DNA of 64,000 bases from Thalassospira profundimaris (GTDB lineage: Bacteria; Pseudomonadota; Alphaproteobacteria; Rhodospirillales; Thalassospiraceae), in NCBI RefSeq assembly GCF_003326755.1, contig NZ_JPWH01000020.1, positions 18,296-82,295 on the forward strand, in the 5' to 3' direction. Shown piece after piece: positions 35,337 through 44,856 of the stretch; the stretch's first letter is position 1; every line of letters starts with the position of its first letter. Below the pieces are notes generated by a model. That model saw only the letters and a program-made list of their open reading frames with translations. It searched no databases and was not told the origin of the DNA. Made by a program: the position numbers and the translations under genes.

Positions 35337-36626
35337 ATGCTCTATAATTTTTATGAATTGCAACATGCAACCATAAGCCCTTGGCGCGTTGCCGCCGATC
35401 TGGGCAAAAAATGGATGCGCAACCCGGTCAATCCCTGGGCCTATACCCAGCCCGGTCGGGCGACGGCGGCGGCATTTGATGTCTTTACCCATATCACCAA
35501 CCGTTATGGCAAACCGGAATTCGGCCTTGATACCACGCTGATTGCGGGTGAAGAGGTCCCCATCACCGAAGAGTTTGTCTATAGCGAACCCTTCTGTAAC
35601 CTGTTGCATTTCAAGCGCGAAACGGCACATCTGGCACAACAGCCCGATGATCCGAAGGTATTGATTGTTGCCCCGCTTTCGGGTCATTTTTCAACGCTTC
35701 TGCGGGGCACGGTCGAAACCATGCTGCCCGATCACGATGTTTATATCACCGACTGGGTGGATGCGCGCAATGTGCCGGTGCATATGGGCCATTTCGATCT
35801 GGACAGCTATATCGACTATCTGATGCGGTTTTTACGCCATCTTGGCCCCAACACCCACATCATTGCCGTTTGCCAGCCTTCGGTACCGGTGATGGCGGCG
35901 GTCTCGCTGATGGCGGCGGGCGATGAACCCTGCCAGCCCGCCTCGATGACATTGATGGGCGGCCCGGTTGATACGCGCGAACACCCCACCGAAGTCAACA
36001 ATTTTGCCAAGCAACACGAACTGGAATGGTTTGAACGCCATGTGATTTCGCATGTGCCCCTGCCCCATGCCGGGGTGATGCGCCGGGTTTATCCCGGCTT
36101 CATGCAGCTTGCCGGTTTCATGAGCATGAACTGGGACCGCCACCTTGCCGCCCACCACGACATGTTCACCCATCTGGTGGAAGGGGACGGCGAAAGTGCC
36201 GATGCCAAGCGCAAATTCTATCAGGAATATCTTGCCGTGATGGATATGAGCGCGGAATTCTACCTTCAGACCCTGAAGGTCGTGTTTCTTGAGCATCAAT
36301 TGCCCAACGGCACCATGCGCTGGCAGGGCATCCCGGTTGAGCCATCGGCAATCACCAAAACCGCCCTGTTAACGGTGGAAGGCGAACGCGACGATATTAC
36401 CGGCATGGGCCAAACCCGCGCGGCCCACAAACTGTGCAGCAACCTGCCCGATAATATGCGCATGCACTATTTGCAGCCCGGTGTCGGCCATTATGGCGTG
36501 TTTAACGGGCGGCGCTGGCGCGAACAGATCAGCCCGCGTGTCAAGGAATTCATCCGCCGTCACGACCATGAAGGCAAAGGGGCAAACAGCGCCCCTGCCA
36601 AAGTCACAACCGACGCCGCCGAATAA
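35337..36626 (+). CDS. phaZ: Intracellular polyhydroxyalkanoate depolymerase
   Basis: A 429-residue PhaZ of the intracellular type (start MLYNFYELQHATISPWR; no signal peptide). An alpha/beta-hydrolase core shows VAPLSGHFSTLLRGTVE and the AVCQPSVPVMAA block, where the nucleophile Cys of this family lies; GVGHYGVFNGRRW carries the catalytic His. It mobilises stored PHB granules to hydroxybutyrate monomers and oligomers. The ggggag site precedes the ATG. A bidirectional terminator follows. Confidence 0.95.
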   Translation: MLYNFYELQHATISPWRVAADLGKKWMRNPVNPWAYTQPGRATAAAFDVFTHITNRYGKPEFGLDTTLIAGEEVPITEEFVYSEPFCNLLHFKRETAHLAQQPDDPKVLIVAPLSGHFSTLLRGTVETMLPDHDVYITDWVDARNVPVHMGHFDLDSYIDYLMRFLRHLGPNTHIIAVCQPSVPVMAAVSLMAAGDEPCQPASMTLMGGPVDTREHPTEVNNFAKQHELEWFERHVISHVPLPHAGVMRRVYPGFMQLAGFMSMNWDRHLAAHHDMFTHLVEGDGESADAKRKFYQEYLAVMDMSAEFYLQTLKVVFLEHQLPNGTMRWQGIPVEPSAITKTALLTVEGERDDITGMGQTRAAHKLCSNLPDNMRMHYLQPGVGHYGVFNGRRWREQISPRVKEFIRRHDHEGKGANSAPAKVTTDAAE

Positions 36627-36643
36627 AATCACCACATCACAGC

Positions 36644-36676
36644 AAAAAGCCGCCCCTTCATCCGGGCGGCTTTTTT
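36644..36676. terminator. Bidirectional terminator
   Basis: aaaaagccgccc / gggcggctttttt with an eight-base loop separates phaZ from the convergent gene at 36692. Confidence 0.9.
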
Positions 36677-36691
36677 CATCATATAGGCGGC

Positions 36692-37081
36692 TTATGGAGC
36701 TTCTAGCGGCTGAACATTGCCCTGATCATTGCCCCCGCCATAGGTGCCATCATCGCGCGGATAAATCGCAACCGGGTGTAATGTGCTAACCAGATGCTGA
36801 TACACGGCGGGCACAGAATCTTCCCAAATTTCAACCTGCCCGATAATGACGGGGTTCGCTGCCCCGTCAAGCAGCGCAATCGCCTGATCGATATTGGCCG
36901 TCGTCACCAGTTCATCCTCGGTGCCCATCAAAGTCAGGTGAACACCAATCACCTTGTCATCCTTGATCCCCATAATGCCGATGCAGGATGTGAATGTGGT
37001 GAACATGATCGGATCCGCCTTCCCCCACTGACGTTCCGCAATTTTGGTGGGATCATTCGCTTCGGTAAAGATATATGCCAT
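36692..37081 (-). CDS. Hypothetical protein, 129 residues
   Basis: An acidic 129-residue protein with ordinary codon use and an aaaggcg ribosome site. The central region (FTTFTSCIGIMGIKDDKVIGVHLTLMG and NPVIIGQVEIWEDSV) looks like a compact alpha/beta domain. SCIG and GVHL faintly recall CheD-like deamidases, but the CheD catalytic pair is not convincing. No signal peptide or membrane helix. Function unknown. Confidence 0.75.
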   Translation of the reverse strand: MAYIFTEANDPTKIAERQWGKADPIMFTTFTSCIGIMGIKDDKVIGVHLTLMGTEDELVTTANIDQAIALLDGAANPVIIGQVEIWEDSVPAVYQHLVSTLHPVAIYPRDDGTYGGGNDQGNVQPLEAP

Positions 37082-37208
37082 TTTCGTCGCCTTTCATAAC
37101 CCGTGTTAAGTCTTATTGCTCAACCGCCCCACGCAAAAGGGAACCAAACAGGATTTTGCGCCGTATCTTGTTTACGCAAATATCTGCATAATCCTGGCAG
37201 GAGGCCCC

Positions 37209-37967
37209 ATGTCCGACAGCACAGCAACAGCCCCTTCGGTCAGCACGACTTCGCCCGTGAACCTTGACAGTTTCGCGCCTGGGTCCATTGCCGTGGTGAT
37301 CGGTGCCAGTGGCGGTATTGGCCGGGCGTTTGTGCACCACCTGACCAATGCCAACCATTTCTCGCAGATAATTTCGCTCTCGCGCAGCGGCACACCGCCC
37401 CTTGATTTGCTGGATGAAACCAGCATTGCAAACTGTGCTAACAGCCTTTCGCACATGCAAGGCGATATCCGCCTGATCATTGATGCCACCGGCTTTTTAC
37501 ATGACGAAAACTTTCAACCCGAAAAAAGCTGGCGGCAGATCAACCCTGCCCATATGGCGCACAACTTCGCCATCAACGCCATTGGCCCGGCCTTGTTGAT
37601 GAAGCATTTTCTACCCCTGCTGCCCAAAGAGGGCAAATCGGCCTTTGTCACCCTGTCGGCACGGGTGGGCAGCATTGGCGATAATCATATTGGCGGCTGG
37701 TATGGCTATCGCGCGGCCAAGGCGGCCCTAAACCAGATCGTCAAAACCATGTCGGTGGAGCTGGCACGCAAAAAACGCGATGCCCTGTGCCTTGCCCTGC
37801 ATCCCGGCACGGTGGATACCGGGCTTTCCGCCCCCTTTGCCAAAAGCGGCCTGCCGGAGCAAACACCAAAACAGGCCACAGCCAATATGCTCAACGTGAT
37901 CAACCGGCTCTCGCGGGATCAAAATGGCGGCTTCTATGCCTATGACGGCAGTGAAATCGAATATTGA
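37209..37967 (+). CDS. SDR family oxidoreductase (CsgA/sniffer-like)
   Basis: A 252-residue SDR. The start at 37209 (MSDSTATAPSV) follows aggagg. GASGGIG (about 36-42) is the cofactor loop; LSARVGS and YGYRAAKAAL hold Ser, Tyr and Lys of the active site; HPGTVDTGLSAPF is typical of the C-factor/sniffer subgroup. The substrate is unknown. It is convergent with the Nudix gene 11 bases away. Confidence 0.88.
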   Translation: MSDSTATAPSVSTTSPVNLDSFAPGSIAVVIGASGGIGRAFVHHLTNANHFSQIISLSRSGTPPLDLLDETSIANCANSLSHMQGDIRLIIDATGFLHDENFQPEKSWRQINPAHMAHNFAINAIGPALLMKHFLPLLPKEGKSAFVTLSARVGSIGDNHIGGWYGYRAAKAALNQIVKTMSVELARKKRDALCLALHPGTVDTGLSAPFAKSGLPEQTPKQATANMLNVINRLSRDQNGGFYAYDGSEIEY

Positions 37968-37978
37968 GCGACGAACGA

Positions 37979-38608
37979 TTACGGCGCGGCTGTATCAAAC
38001 AGACAATGAAGCTGGGCATACTGGATCAGCATGATGGTCTTGGCATCGCGAATGCGACCATCGGCGATCATGGCAATCGCCTCCTCAAAGGGCGTTTCCA
38101 GCACGCTGATATCTTCGCCCTCGTCATATTTGCCGCCCCCTTCACCCTGCAAATGATCGCTGGTGATCTCGGCGACAAACAGGTACAGCCTTTCGGTGAC
38201 CGATCCGGGGCTCATGAACACGTCAAACACTTCGCGGGGCTTGCCAATTTTATAACCGGTTTCTTCCTCGACCTCGGCAATGATGGCAGCATTGGGGGCA
38301 CGGTCGTCCAACACACCGGCGGGAACCTCGATCAACATGCCGGTTTCGTTGCCATTGACAAAACTTGGCATCCGGAACTGGCGGGTCAGGATAATGCTGC
38401 GCGTGCGCCGGTTATACAGCAGGATGCCCGCGCCATTGCCCCGCTCATAGGCCTCGCGCGTCTGTTCCTGCCATTCGCCATCACGGCGTTTCAAGGCAAA
38501 GCGCACCCGATAAAGATGGTACCAGTTGTCCGACAGGCAATCGACGCCATCAAGACGAACATGATCGGCTTCAAACCGGGTCCAGGCTGCGGGGAAATCG
38601 TCGCTCAT
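37979..38608 (-). CDS. NudK-like Nudix hydrolase
   Basis: A 209-residue Nudix protein of the NudK/ADP-ribose pyrophosphatase group. The Nudix helix is AGVLDDRAPNAAIIAEVEEETGY. EVEEETGY keeps the metal-binding glutamates, but two canonical positions (Glu after DD-x and the Lys/Arg before EV) are Ala. IEVPAG and ILTRQFRMP match family context. It probably cleaves a nucleotide-sugar or ADP-sugar; altered residues could change activity. Confidence 0.87.
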   Translation of the reverse strand: MSDDFPAAWTRFEADHVRLDGVDCLSDNWYHLYRVRFALKRRDGEWQEQTREAYERGNGAGILLYNRRTRSIILTRQFRMPSFVNGNETGMLIEVPAGVLDDRAPNAAIIAEVEEETGYKIGKPREVFDVFMSPGSVTERLYLFVAEITSDHLQGEGGGKYDEGEDISVLETPFEEAIAMIADGRIRDAKTIMLIQYAQLHCLFDTAAP

Positions 38609-38636
38609 GGCAGGGCCTGTTCTGAATGTTAAAAGG

Positions 38637-39422
38637 TTAGCGGTTTAAAAACGCCGATAACGTCATCAAAACGGCATCGGGTTTTTCGGCATGGACCCAG
38701 TGCCCGGCATTTTTAATACTGGTAAAGGATGCCTTGGGAAACAGTGCCTTGATATCGTCGCGTCTTTCCATATCGACATAAGACGAATTCGCCCCGGCAA
38801 TAAACAGGGTATCGCCCTGATATTGCGCGCCATCGTCATTATGCCAGCCGGTAATATCCTCCAGATGCGCGGCCATCGCATCAATATTGACCTGCCAGGA
38901 CATTTTGCCGCTGTCTTTGTCCGTCACCACATTTTGCGCCAGAAACTGGCGAATGCCCTTTTCGGAAATTTCGCTTGCCAGGGCGTCTTCCACCTCGGCC
39001 CGCCGGGAAATGCTATCAAAATCCACCGCCCGCATGGCCTTGATATAACCGTTATAATCATGCTGATAGGGCAAGGGGGCAATATCCACCACCACCAGAT
39101 CGGCAATCAAACCGGCATCGTCCGACAAGGCCAGCGTCATCGATGCCTTGCCCCCCATCGAATGACCAATCAGATGCACGGGGCCGTTATCAATATCGCG
39201 GATCAGTTCGGCAATGTCGGATGCCATTGCCAGGTACGTCATGTCCATATCCCAGCCAGAGCGCCCGTGATTGCGCAAGTCCGCCGTTACGACATGATAT
39301 TTTTCAGCCAGACGCCGGGCAATCGCCGTCCAGTTGCGGGCCTGACCAAACAGGCCATGCAATATCACCAGCGTCCCATTTTCACGGTTTTCGTCGCCAA
39401 AGGCGTAATGCGCCAGTTTCAT
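38637..39422 (-). CDS. Alpha/beta hydrolase (YbfF-like esterase)
   Basis: A 261-residue hydrolase. The start 39422 (MKLAHYAFGDENRENG) has ggagg five bases upstream. LHGLFGQARNW is the oxyanion region, GHSMGGK holds the nucleophile Ser, and NAGHWVHAEKP the catalytic His. The pattern ADLRNHGRSG fits YbfF-type short-chain acyl esterases. The substrate is unknown. It may be co-transcribed with the Nudix gene, 28 bases away. Confidence 0.9.
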   Translation of the reverse strand: MKLAHYAFGDENRENGTLVILHGLFGQARNWTAIARRLAEKYHVVTADLRNHGRSGWDMDMTYLAMASDIAELIRDIDNGPVHLIGHSMGGKASMTLALSDDAGLIADLVVVDIAPLPYQHDYNGYIKAMRAVDFDSISRRAEVEDALASEISEKGIRQFLAQNVVTDKDSGKMSWQVNIDAMAAHLEDITGWHNDDGAQYQGDTLFIAGANSSYVDMERRDDIKALFPKASFTSIKNAGHWVHAEKPDAVLMTLSAFLNR

Positions 39423-39586
39423 CGGACCTCCCGGATCAAAAGCATGAATTTGGCGCAGAATGGCGTGCCCTTGCGGCAAAGGCAAGCAGGGAAGTCCCAA
39501 AAGCAAAACACCCCTGCATCATAAGATACAAGGGTGTTTACAAATCAGTCGTCAGGTCGTTTCGTCGTCTGGAGGGCCGGGTCATA

Positions 39587-39748
39587 TTATACGCCAGCGT
39601 GATGTCCACCATGCGGAACGCCCTTGTTGCCAAACAGGCTGGCAATCATGCGCACCAGTGCCAGGAAGCCCTTGCGCATGGTCTGTGCGCGCAGTTTTTC
39701 GGCTTCACGGTGCAACGCGACGAGATCATATCCTTCGTTACGACGCAT
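39587..39748 (-). CDS. Small basic protein, 53 residues
   Basis: The frame begins MRRNEGYDLVALHREAEKLR, with an aaagga site eight bases before the ATG and regular codon use; it ends FGNKGVPHGGHHAGV. The EAEKLRAQ stretch followed by a helix with alternating hydrophobic residues resembles tiny alphaproteobacterial proteins with an EA-x-x-LRA motif often listed with DUF1127 products. Function unknown. Shorter than usual gene-call cutoffs. Confidence 0.6.
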   Translation of the reverse strand: MRRNEGYDLVALHREAEKLRAQTMRKGFLALVRMIASLFGNKGVPHGGHHAGV

Positions 39749-40193
39749 GGCTTTATCCTTTCTAAGACAGGGGCGAAAATACCCCGATTGCGATATCGTT
39801 TTGTTCTGAACCCCATGTAGTTGAGAACGCGCCCAACAACGAGATCAGTTTTTTCAGCCCACCCATGTATTTCCTGCATAGGTTGACCTGGCTCAAACCC
39901 ATTTTCGCCATGCAAATTTCCATTTTTGTCTCATGACAAATAAGACATTCATCTTGTTCATTATTTTTTGCGCGATAATCAGGCATCCCAAACAGGCCTT
40001 TCCCGCACTGACGGCAAACCTGCTGTATCCTTTGATACAAAAGAGATACAGGACAATCACAGTTTTGAAAAACACCCCATTTTCGGGGGTCAAAAAAGCC
40101 AATTTTTCACAATTCGCCAACAAATTGACCACGAATCGCAAAAAACAGAATCGCCGAAACGATCCTGTTTAATTTTGCATGGCTTTATAGACT
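39749..40193. other. AT-rich intergenic region
   Basis: 445 bp with no supported gene. It contains the promoter of the 53-residue gene, three phased GTATC/GATAC half-sites (40025-40049), and a minus-strand terminator hairpin for the dehydrogenase. Confidence 0.5.
40066..40095 (-). terminator. Terminator of the dehydrogenase gene
   Basis: A short stem (acccc / ggggt, six- to seven-base loop) is followed on the minus strand by gtttttc. Confidence 0.55.
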
Positions 40194-41711
40194 TCAGGTA
40201 AGGGCAATATTGAGATATTTCACCTCAAGATATTCATCGAGCCCCCAATGCCCCCCTTCACGGCCATGCCCGCTTTCCTTGACACCACCAAACGGCGCCC
40301 CTTCATGGGATGTCGTACCATCATTGATGCCAACCACACCGGTTTGCAGGCGCTCGGCAATACGATGGATACGGCCAATATCGCGGCTGTAAAGATAGGA
40401 AGACAGCCCACCCCTGACACTGTTGGCAAGCGAGATGGCGTCGGCCTCGCTCTCGAACCGATAGATCGGCGCGACCGGGGCGAAAAGCTCTTCTTCAAAA
40501 CAGTTTGCATCCGTCGGCAAATCGGTAATCACGGTTGGCCGCACAAAGTACCCCTCGGCGGGAATATCGGCCCCGTCGTGAAACACGCCGCCACGTCTTT
40601 TGGCATCACCCAACAGGCGCTCGACTTTTGCCACGGCCCGGCTGTTGATCAGCGGGCCAATCTCGCTTGTGGCGTCAAACCCGTTACCGACCTTCAAGGC
40701 CCGGGTCGCGGCAATAAATTTTTCGACAAACGCGTCATACACACCGCTTTGCACAAAAATGCGGTTGGCGCACACACAGGTTTGCCCGCTATTGCGGTAT
40801 TTGGAAATCATCGCCCCAGCCACCGCATCGTCCAGCCGGGCATCATCCATCACAATAAAGGGTGCATTGCCGCCCAGTTCCATCGCGGTTTTTTTGACAG
40901 TATCGGCACATTGCACAATCAGGCGCTTGCCCACCGCAGTCGAGCCGGTAAAGGATAGCATCCTGACCCGAAAATCATCCGTCAGGGCCTGGGCAATCGG
41001 CACCGGATTCCCCGTTACCACATTAAACACACCTTTGGGGAAACCTGCCATTTCCGCCAGTTTGGCAACCGCCAGCGCACAAAGTGGTGTATCCTCGGCG
41101 GGTTTGACAACCACACTGCATCCAGCCGCCAGGGCGGGGGAGCATTTGCGCACCACCATTGTTAAGGGAAAATTCCACGGCGTAATTGCCGCCACCACGC
41201 CCACCGGCTGCTTTTGAATGACAACACGCCGGTCGGCCTGGTTTCCGGGCATGGTTTGCCCATAAGCGCGCCTTGCTTCCTCGCCATACCATTCGGCATA
41301 GGCGATCGCGCCAATCACCTCGCGCCTTGCCTGATCAATGGGTTTTCCCTGCTCGGCGGTAATCAGGCAGGCCAGATCCTCCAGATATTCTTCCATCAGA
41401 TCGCGCCAGCGCCGCAAAACCGTCGCACGGGTTTTCGCCAGTTCACCCGCCCAGGCCGGGAAAGCATCGGATGCGGCATCAATCGCCCGGCGCGCTTCGC
41501 TGGTGCGCATAAAGGCGACATCGGCCAAAAGCTTGCCCGTGGCCGGATCAGTCACCTCTATCGTTTCGCCAGAATCGGCGCGACGCCACTCACCATTGAT
41601 ATAAGCCTTGTGCAACTCCCAGTCACGGATCAGGGCACGGGCACGGTCAAGTCCGGAAAGATGTGGGGCATTTCCCCGGACAGTCGCAGTATGTAAGCCG
41701 GTGGACGACAT
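40194..41711 (-). CDS. gabD: NAD(P)-dependent succinate-semialdehyde dehydrogenase
   Basis: A 505-residue aldehyde dehydrogenase of the GabD group. WNFPLTM and VKPAEDTPL bind cofactor, ELGGNAPFIV holds the general-base Glu, NSGQTCVCANR the nucleophile Cys, and EELFAPVAP the end motif. FGGVKESGHGREGGHWGLDEYLE is typical of GabD. It oxidises succinic semialdehyde to succinate; related semialdehydes are possible. No gabT lies nearby. Confidence 0.9.
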   Translation of the reverse strand: MSSTGLHTATVRGNAPHLSGLDRARALIRDWELHKAYINGEWRRADSGETIEVTDPATGKLLADVAFMRTSEARRAIDAASDAFPAWAGELAKTRATVLRRWRDLMEEYLEDLACLITAEQGKPIDQARREVIGAIAYAEWYGEEARRAYGQTMPGNQADRRVVIQKQPVGVVAAITPWNFPLTMVVRKCSPALAAGCSVVVKPAEDTPLCALAVAKLAEMAGFPKGVFNVVTGNPVPIAQALTDDFRVRMLSFTGSTAVGKRLIVQCADTVKKTAMELGGNAPFIVMDDARLDDAVAGAMISKYRNSGQTCVCANRIFVQSGVYDAFVEKFIAATRALKVGNGFDATSEIGPLINSRAVAKVERLLGDAKRRGGVFHDGADIPAEGYFVRPTVITDLPTDANCFEEELFAPVAPIYRFESEADAISLANSVRGGLSSYLYSRDIGRIHRIAERLQTGVVGINDGTTSHEGAPFGGVKESGHGREGGHWGLDEYLEVKYLNIALT

Positions 41712-41879
41712 TCAGGCGTTTCCTTATCGCCAAATTTAGAACAATGCGGATGTCCTCACGGTGTTGTGATTCCATTATTTTGTCCGCTGCTGGGACACTA
41801 AGCCTTCACAGGACGTTCAGGCAATACTCCATAAAACAAGCAACACCTTTTCACCGTTCCGCAAGAGAGATTGAGAATA

Positions 41880-42341
41880 ATGAAACGCTTTGTCAAAATC
41901 GCCCTTCTGACCGCGACGCTTGGTGTCTCCGCCGCTGCCGTGCCGGCACAGGCCGATGAGGCCGGAGACAATGCTGCCGTGCAAAGCCGCCAGCATATGA
42001 TGGCTGGCCTCGGTGGTGCGATGGGCACGCTGGGCTGTTACATGAAAGGCGAATGCAACCTGCCCAAGGGAGTTGTCCATCTTCTGGCCGAAGGCATCGC
42101 CTATTCGGCGTCAACCGGCCATGACGTTTTCAAACCGGAAACACCTGCCGCAACCGAAAAAACCGAGGCCAAAGCCGACATCTGGGCCAATTGGGATGAT
42201 TTTGCCGGTCATTTCCCCAAACTGGAAGAAAATGCCCTGAAGCTGGCCGACGTCGCGGGTGACAAAGCGGCAATGGGGCCGATCATGGCTGAAATGGGCA
42301 AATCCTGCAAAGGCTGCCACGACGATTACCGCAGCAAATAA
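41880..42341 (+). CDS. Cytochrome c' family protein
   Basis: A 153-residue periplasmic protein with a signal peptide (MKRFVKIALLTATLGVSAAAVPAQA). The haem motif CKGCH lies near the C terminus, followed by DDYRSK: the cytochrome c' / class II arrangement, four-helix bundle with C-terminal haem. ATG 41880 was preferred over an upstream TTG. Such proteins bind NO or transfer electrons, and b561 and c' genes are often neighbours, as here (convergent). Confidence 0.88.
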   Translation: MKRFVKIALLTATLGVSAAAVPAQADEAGDNAAVQSRQHMMAGLGGAMGTLGCYMKGECNLPKGVVHLLAEGIAYSASTGHDVFKPETPAATEKTEAKADIWANWDDFAGHFPKLEENALKLADVAGDKAAMGPIMAEMGKSCKGCHDDYRSK

Positions 42342-42385
42342 TTTAGTCCCGCATCAAACGGGGCTGACAGTCACAATGTCAGACA

Positions 42386-42420
42386 AAAGGCGGGATGCGA
42401 TGGCATCCCGCCTTTATTTT
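42386..42420. terminator. Bidirectional terminator
   Basis: aaaggcgggatgc / gcatcccgccttt, a 13-bp stem with a tight loop and T-rich flank, separates the convergent cytochrome genes. Confidence 0.9.
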
Positions 42421-42446
42421 CAGGCCCGGATCCGGATCACAAAAAA

Positions 42447-43151
42447 TCAGCCCGCCCGTGCGAGCGTAATAATCCCGGCAACCACGGCACCACAAACAAC
42501 CAATATCAAAACTCCCAACCAGGCTGATTTGAATTTGATCGTGGCAAACCGTGCCGCAATACTGGCAGGAACCTTGCGCGAGCCCGTAATCATCGGGCCA
42601 ATCAGATTTTCGTTCTTCAGGAACAAATAACCGATTGCCGCCGTCACATGCAGGCCAACGGCGATATAAATCAGATTGATATTCACATGATGAATATAGT
42701 TCATGGTATCGGCAAAACCGGACGGCACATATTTAACCAGCGGCCCGTCAAAAAACAGAAACGTGTTTTCGCTGGCAAACAGCCCGGTAACGGCCTGCAC
42801 CGCAACCAGCACAAGCAGCACAATCACCATCAAACCGCCCGCCGGATTATGCCCGGTATAGGCGAGTTCCTCCTCGCTGCCCTTGGGAAGTTTGCGCAAA
42901 TAGGACAGGGCGGCAAACGGCCCTTTGACAAACGATTTGAACCGCGCATTTGAACTGCCAACAATACCCCAGACAATCCGGAACAAAACCAGCGTCAGAA
43001 CCGTGTAACCGGCCAGCTCGTGAATATTGATGATGGCTTCCTGGTTGGTCCACCACGCCGTTGCAATGGCAACAACCAGCGCCCAGTGAAACAGGCGCAC
43101 CGGAAAATCCCATTGCCTGATTTTGATCTTTTGTGCGTTCTCGCCGTGCAT
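42447..43151 (-). CDS. Cytochrome b561 family protein
   Basis: A 234-residue membrane protein with a conserved start VWDFPVRLFHW-like sequence (QWDFPVRLFHWALV), further helices with His (NIHELAGYTV, YTGHNPAGG, NYIHHVNINL, GLHVTAAIGY), i.e. four likely haem-b ligands. It should shuttle electrons between quinol and periplasmic cytochromes, plausibly the neighbouring cytochrome c'. It is divergent from the imelysin operon, sharing a region with a Fur-like box. Confidence 0.9.
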   Translation of the reverse strand: MHGENAQKIKIRQWDFPVRLFHWALVVAIATAWWTNQEAIINIHELAGYTVLTLVLFRIVWGIVGSSNARFKSFVKGPFAALSYLRKLPKGSEEELAYTGHNPAGGLMVIVLLVLVAVQAVTGLFASENTFLFFDGPLVKYVPSGFADTMNYIHHVNINLIYIAVGLHVTAAIGYLFLKNENLIGPMITGSRKVPASIAARFATIKFKSAWLGVLILVVCGAVVAGIITLARAG

Positions 43152-43337
43152 CCCGTGCCTCGTTACATTTATAGGGTCTTCTTAAATGGAACATCGGTTT
43201 CACGGGCCAAAATATCGACCCGTAATCTCCTATACCCCGTCTATCCATTTTGCCGCAACCGGCCGTGTTGCGCTGCACACGATTTGGTGACTATCGCAAA
43301 TGCAGACGATTGTGATTTTCATACGCAATTGATTTGT

Positions 43338-43352
43338 TGAAAATCATTCTCA
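43338..43352 (+). promoter_or_regulatory. Fur-like box upstream of the imelysin operon
   Basis: TGAAAATCATTCTCA matches the 7-1-7 Fur pattern TGATAAT-N-ATTATCA at 12 of 14 positions. It lies 63 bp upstream of the first imelysin gene and 187 bp from the divergent b561 gene. Iron repression of this operon is thus expected. Confidence 0.65.
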
Positions 43353-43414
43353 CAAGCAGTAACAATATCACGGCGAGACGCTTGTTCTACACACAGGGAC
43401 GGACAGATATTCCT

Positions 43415-44686
43415 ATGAAATTTTCAAAAATCCTTGGCACAGCGGCCGTTATGGGGGTGCTTGGGGCACCGTTGGCCCATGCCGCGCCGGATGCCGAAGC
43501 CATCATGAAAAATTATGCCGACATCGCCCATGCGGGGTACAGCGATGCGGTATCGACGGCTAAAACGCTTGACGCTGCCATCGACGACCTGATTGCCAAT
43601 CCATCGGAAGAAACCCTGAAAAAGGCGCGTGCCGCCTGGATTGCTTCGCGTCCATCCTATCAGCAGACCGAAGTTTACCGTTTCGGCAACCCGATTGTGG
43701 ATGACTGGGAAGGCAAGGTTAATGCCTGGCCGCTGGATGAAGGGCTGATCGATTATGTCGATGGCGACCTTTATGGCAGCGAAAACGAAGAAAACCCGGC
43801 CTATACCGCCAATGTCATTGCCAACAAGGAACTGAAAATCGGCAGTGAAACCATTGATGCGTCCACTATTGATGCCGATCTTTTGGAAAAACTGCATGAA
43901 CTTGACGGCGTTGAAGCCAACGTTGCCACGGGCTATCACGCCATTGAATTTCTGCTGTGGGGGCAGGATTTGAATGGAACCGGCCCGGGCGCTGGCGACC
44001 GCCCCTGGACCGACTATGCCAAGGGTGATGCCTGCACACATGGCAATTGCGACCGTCGCGGGGAATATCTCAAGGCCGCAAGCGACCTGCTGGTTTCGGA
44101 CCTGACCTGGATGGCCGAACAGTGGGATGACGGGGGTGAAGCCCGCGAACATGTCATGGAAGGCAATGGTTCGGTCGGGCTGACCGCCGAAATTACCGGC
44201 ATGGGTTCGCTTTCCTATGGCGAACTGGGCGGCGAGCGCACCAAGCTGGGCCTGCTTTTGCATGATCCGGAAGAAAGCCATGACTGCTTCTCGGACAATA
44301 CCCACAATTCGCACTATTATGACGCGCTGGGTATCCAGAATGTCTATCTCGGCAAATATACCCGCACCGATGGCAGCGTTGTCGAGGGGCCGTCCCTGTC
44401 TGATCTGGTCGCCGCGAATGATGCCGATCTGGACAAGGAAATCAAAGCCAAGCTGGCCGCTTCGGTTGCGGCCGGTCAGGCAATGGTCGATCGCGCCAAT
44501 AATGGCGAACATTTTGACCAGATGATTGCCGCTGGCAATGACGAAGGCAATGCGGCCGTGCAGAAATTTGTTGATGCCCTGGTCGATCAAACCAAATCGA
44601 TCGAACGCATCGTTTCCGCTATCGGCCTTCAGGGCATCAGCTTTGAAGGATCGGACAGCCTTGACAATCCTTCTGCGGTGAACTGA
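43415..44686 (+). CDS. Imelysin family periplasmic protein (IrpA-like)
   Basis: A 423-residue protein, signal peptide MKFSKILGTAAVMGVLGAPL then AHA, and the imelysin (M75) domain. The GxHxxE metal motif is intact (GYHAIEFLLWGQD). Cyanobacterial IrpA and related imelysins take part in iron uptake. The start 43415 is chosen from the signal peptide. First gene of imelysin - DUF1111 - imelysin - DUF1513, behind a Fur-like box. Confidence 0.92.
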   Translation: MKFSKILGTAAVMGVLGAPLAHAAPDAEAIMKNYADIAHAGYSDAVSTAKTLDAAIDDLIANPSEETLKKARAAWIASRPSYQQTEVYRFGNPIVDDWEGKVNAWPLDEGLIDYVDGDLYGSENEENPAYTANVIANKELKIGSETIDASTIDADLLEKLHELDGVEANVATGYHAIEFLLWGQDLNGTGPGAGDRPWTDYAKGDACTHGNCDRRGEYLKAASDLLVSDLTWMAEQWDDGGEAREHVMEGNGSVGLTAEITGMGSLSYGELGGERTKLGLLLHDPEESHDCFSDNTHNSHYYDALGIQNVYLGKYTRTDGSVVEGPSLSDLVAANDADLDKEIKAKLAASVAAGQAMVDRANNGEHFDQMIAAGNDEGNAAVQKFVDALVDQTKSIERIVSAIGLQGISFEGSDSLDNPSAVN

Positions 44687-44729
44687 TCAGGCTTTGTCTG
44701 ATTAACACGACAGATTGTCTGATCTGCCG

Positions 44730-44756
44730 CGCGGCGAGGGTTTTTCCTTCGCCGCG
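44730..44756 (+). terminator. Terminator-like hairpin inside the imelysin operon
   Basis: cgcggcga / tcgccgcg with an 11-base loop is followed by ttctccgttt. It may reduce read-through from the first imelysin gene into the di-haem protein gene. Confidence 0.5.
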
Positions 44757-44856
44757 TTCTCCGTTTCCGGCCCTTTCGTTCGGGTATCGGCGCCAATGTG
44801 GCCCCTGCCCCAATCAACAGGCCGGTTTGGTTTTTCATGGCATAAAGTTTCCCGCA

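Noticed and set aside
39762..40040. A minus-strand frame with two CxxC pairs, zinc-finger-like
   Set aside because: It starts with TTG, lacks a ribosome site, lies in AT-rich intergenic DNA and overlaps a plausible promoter; the Cys spacing is probably chance.
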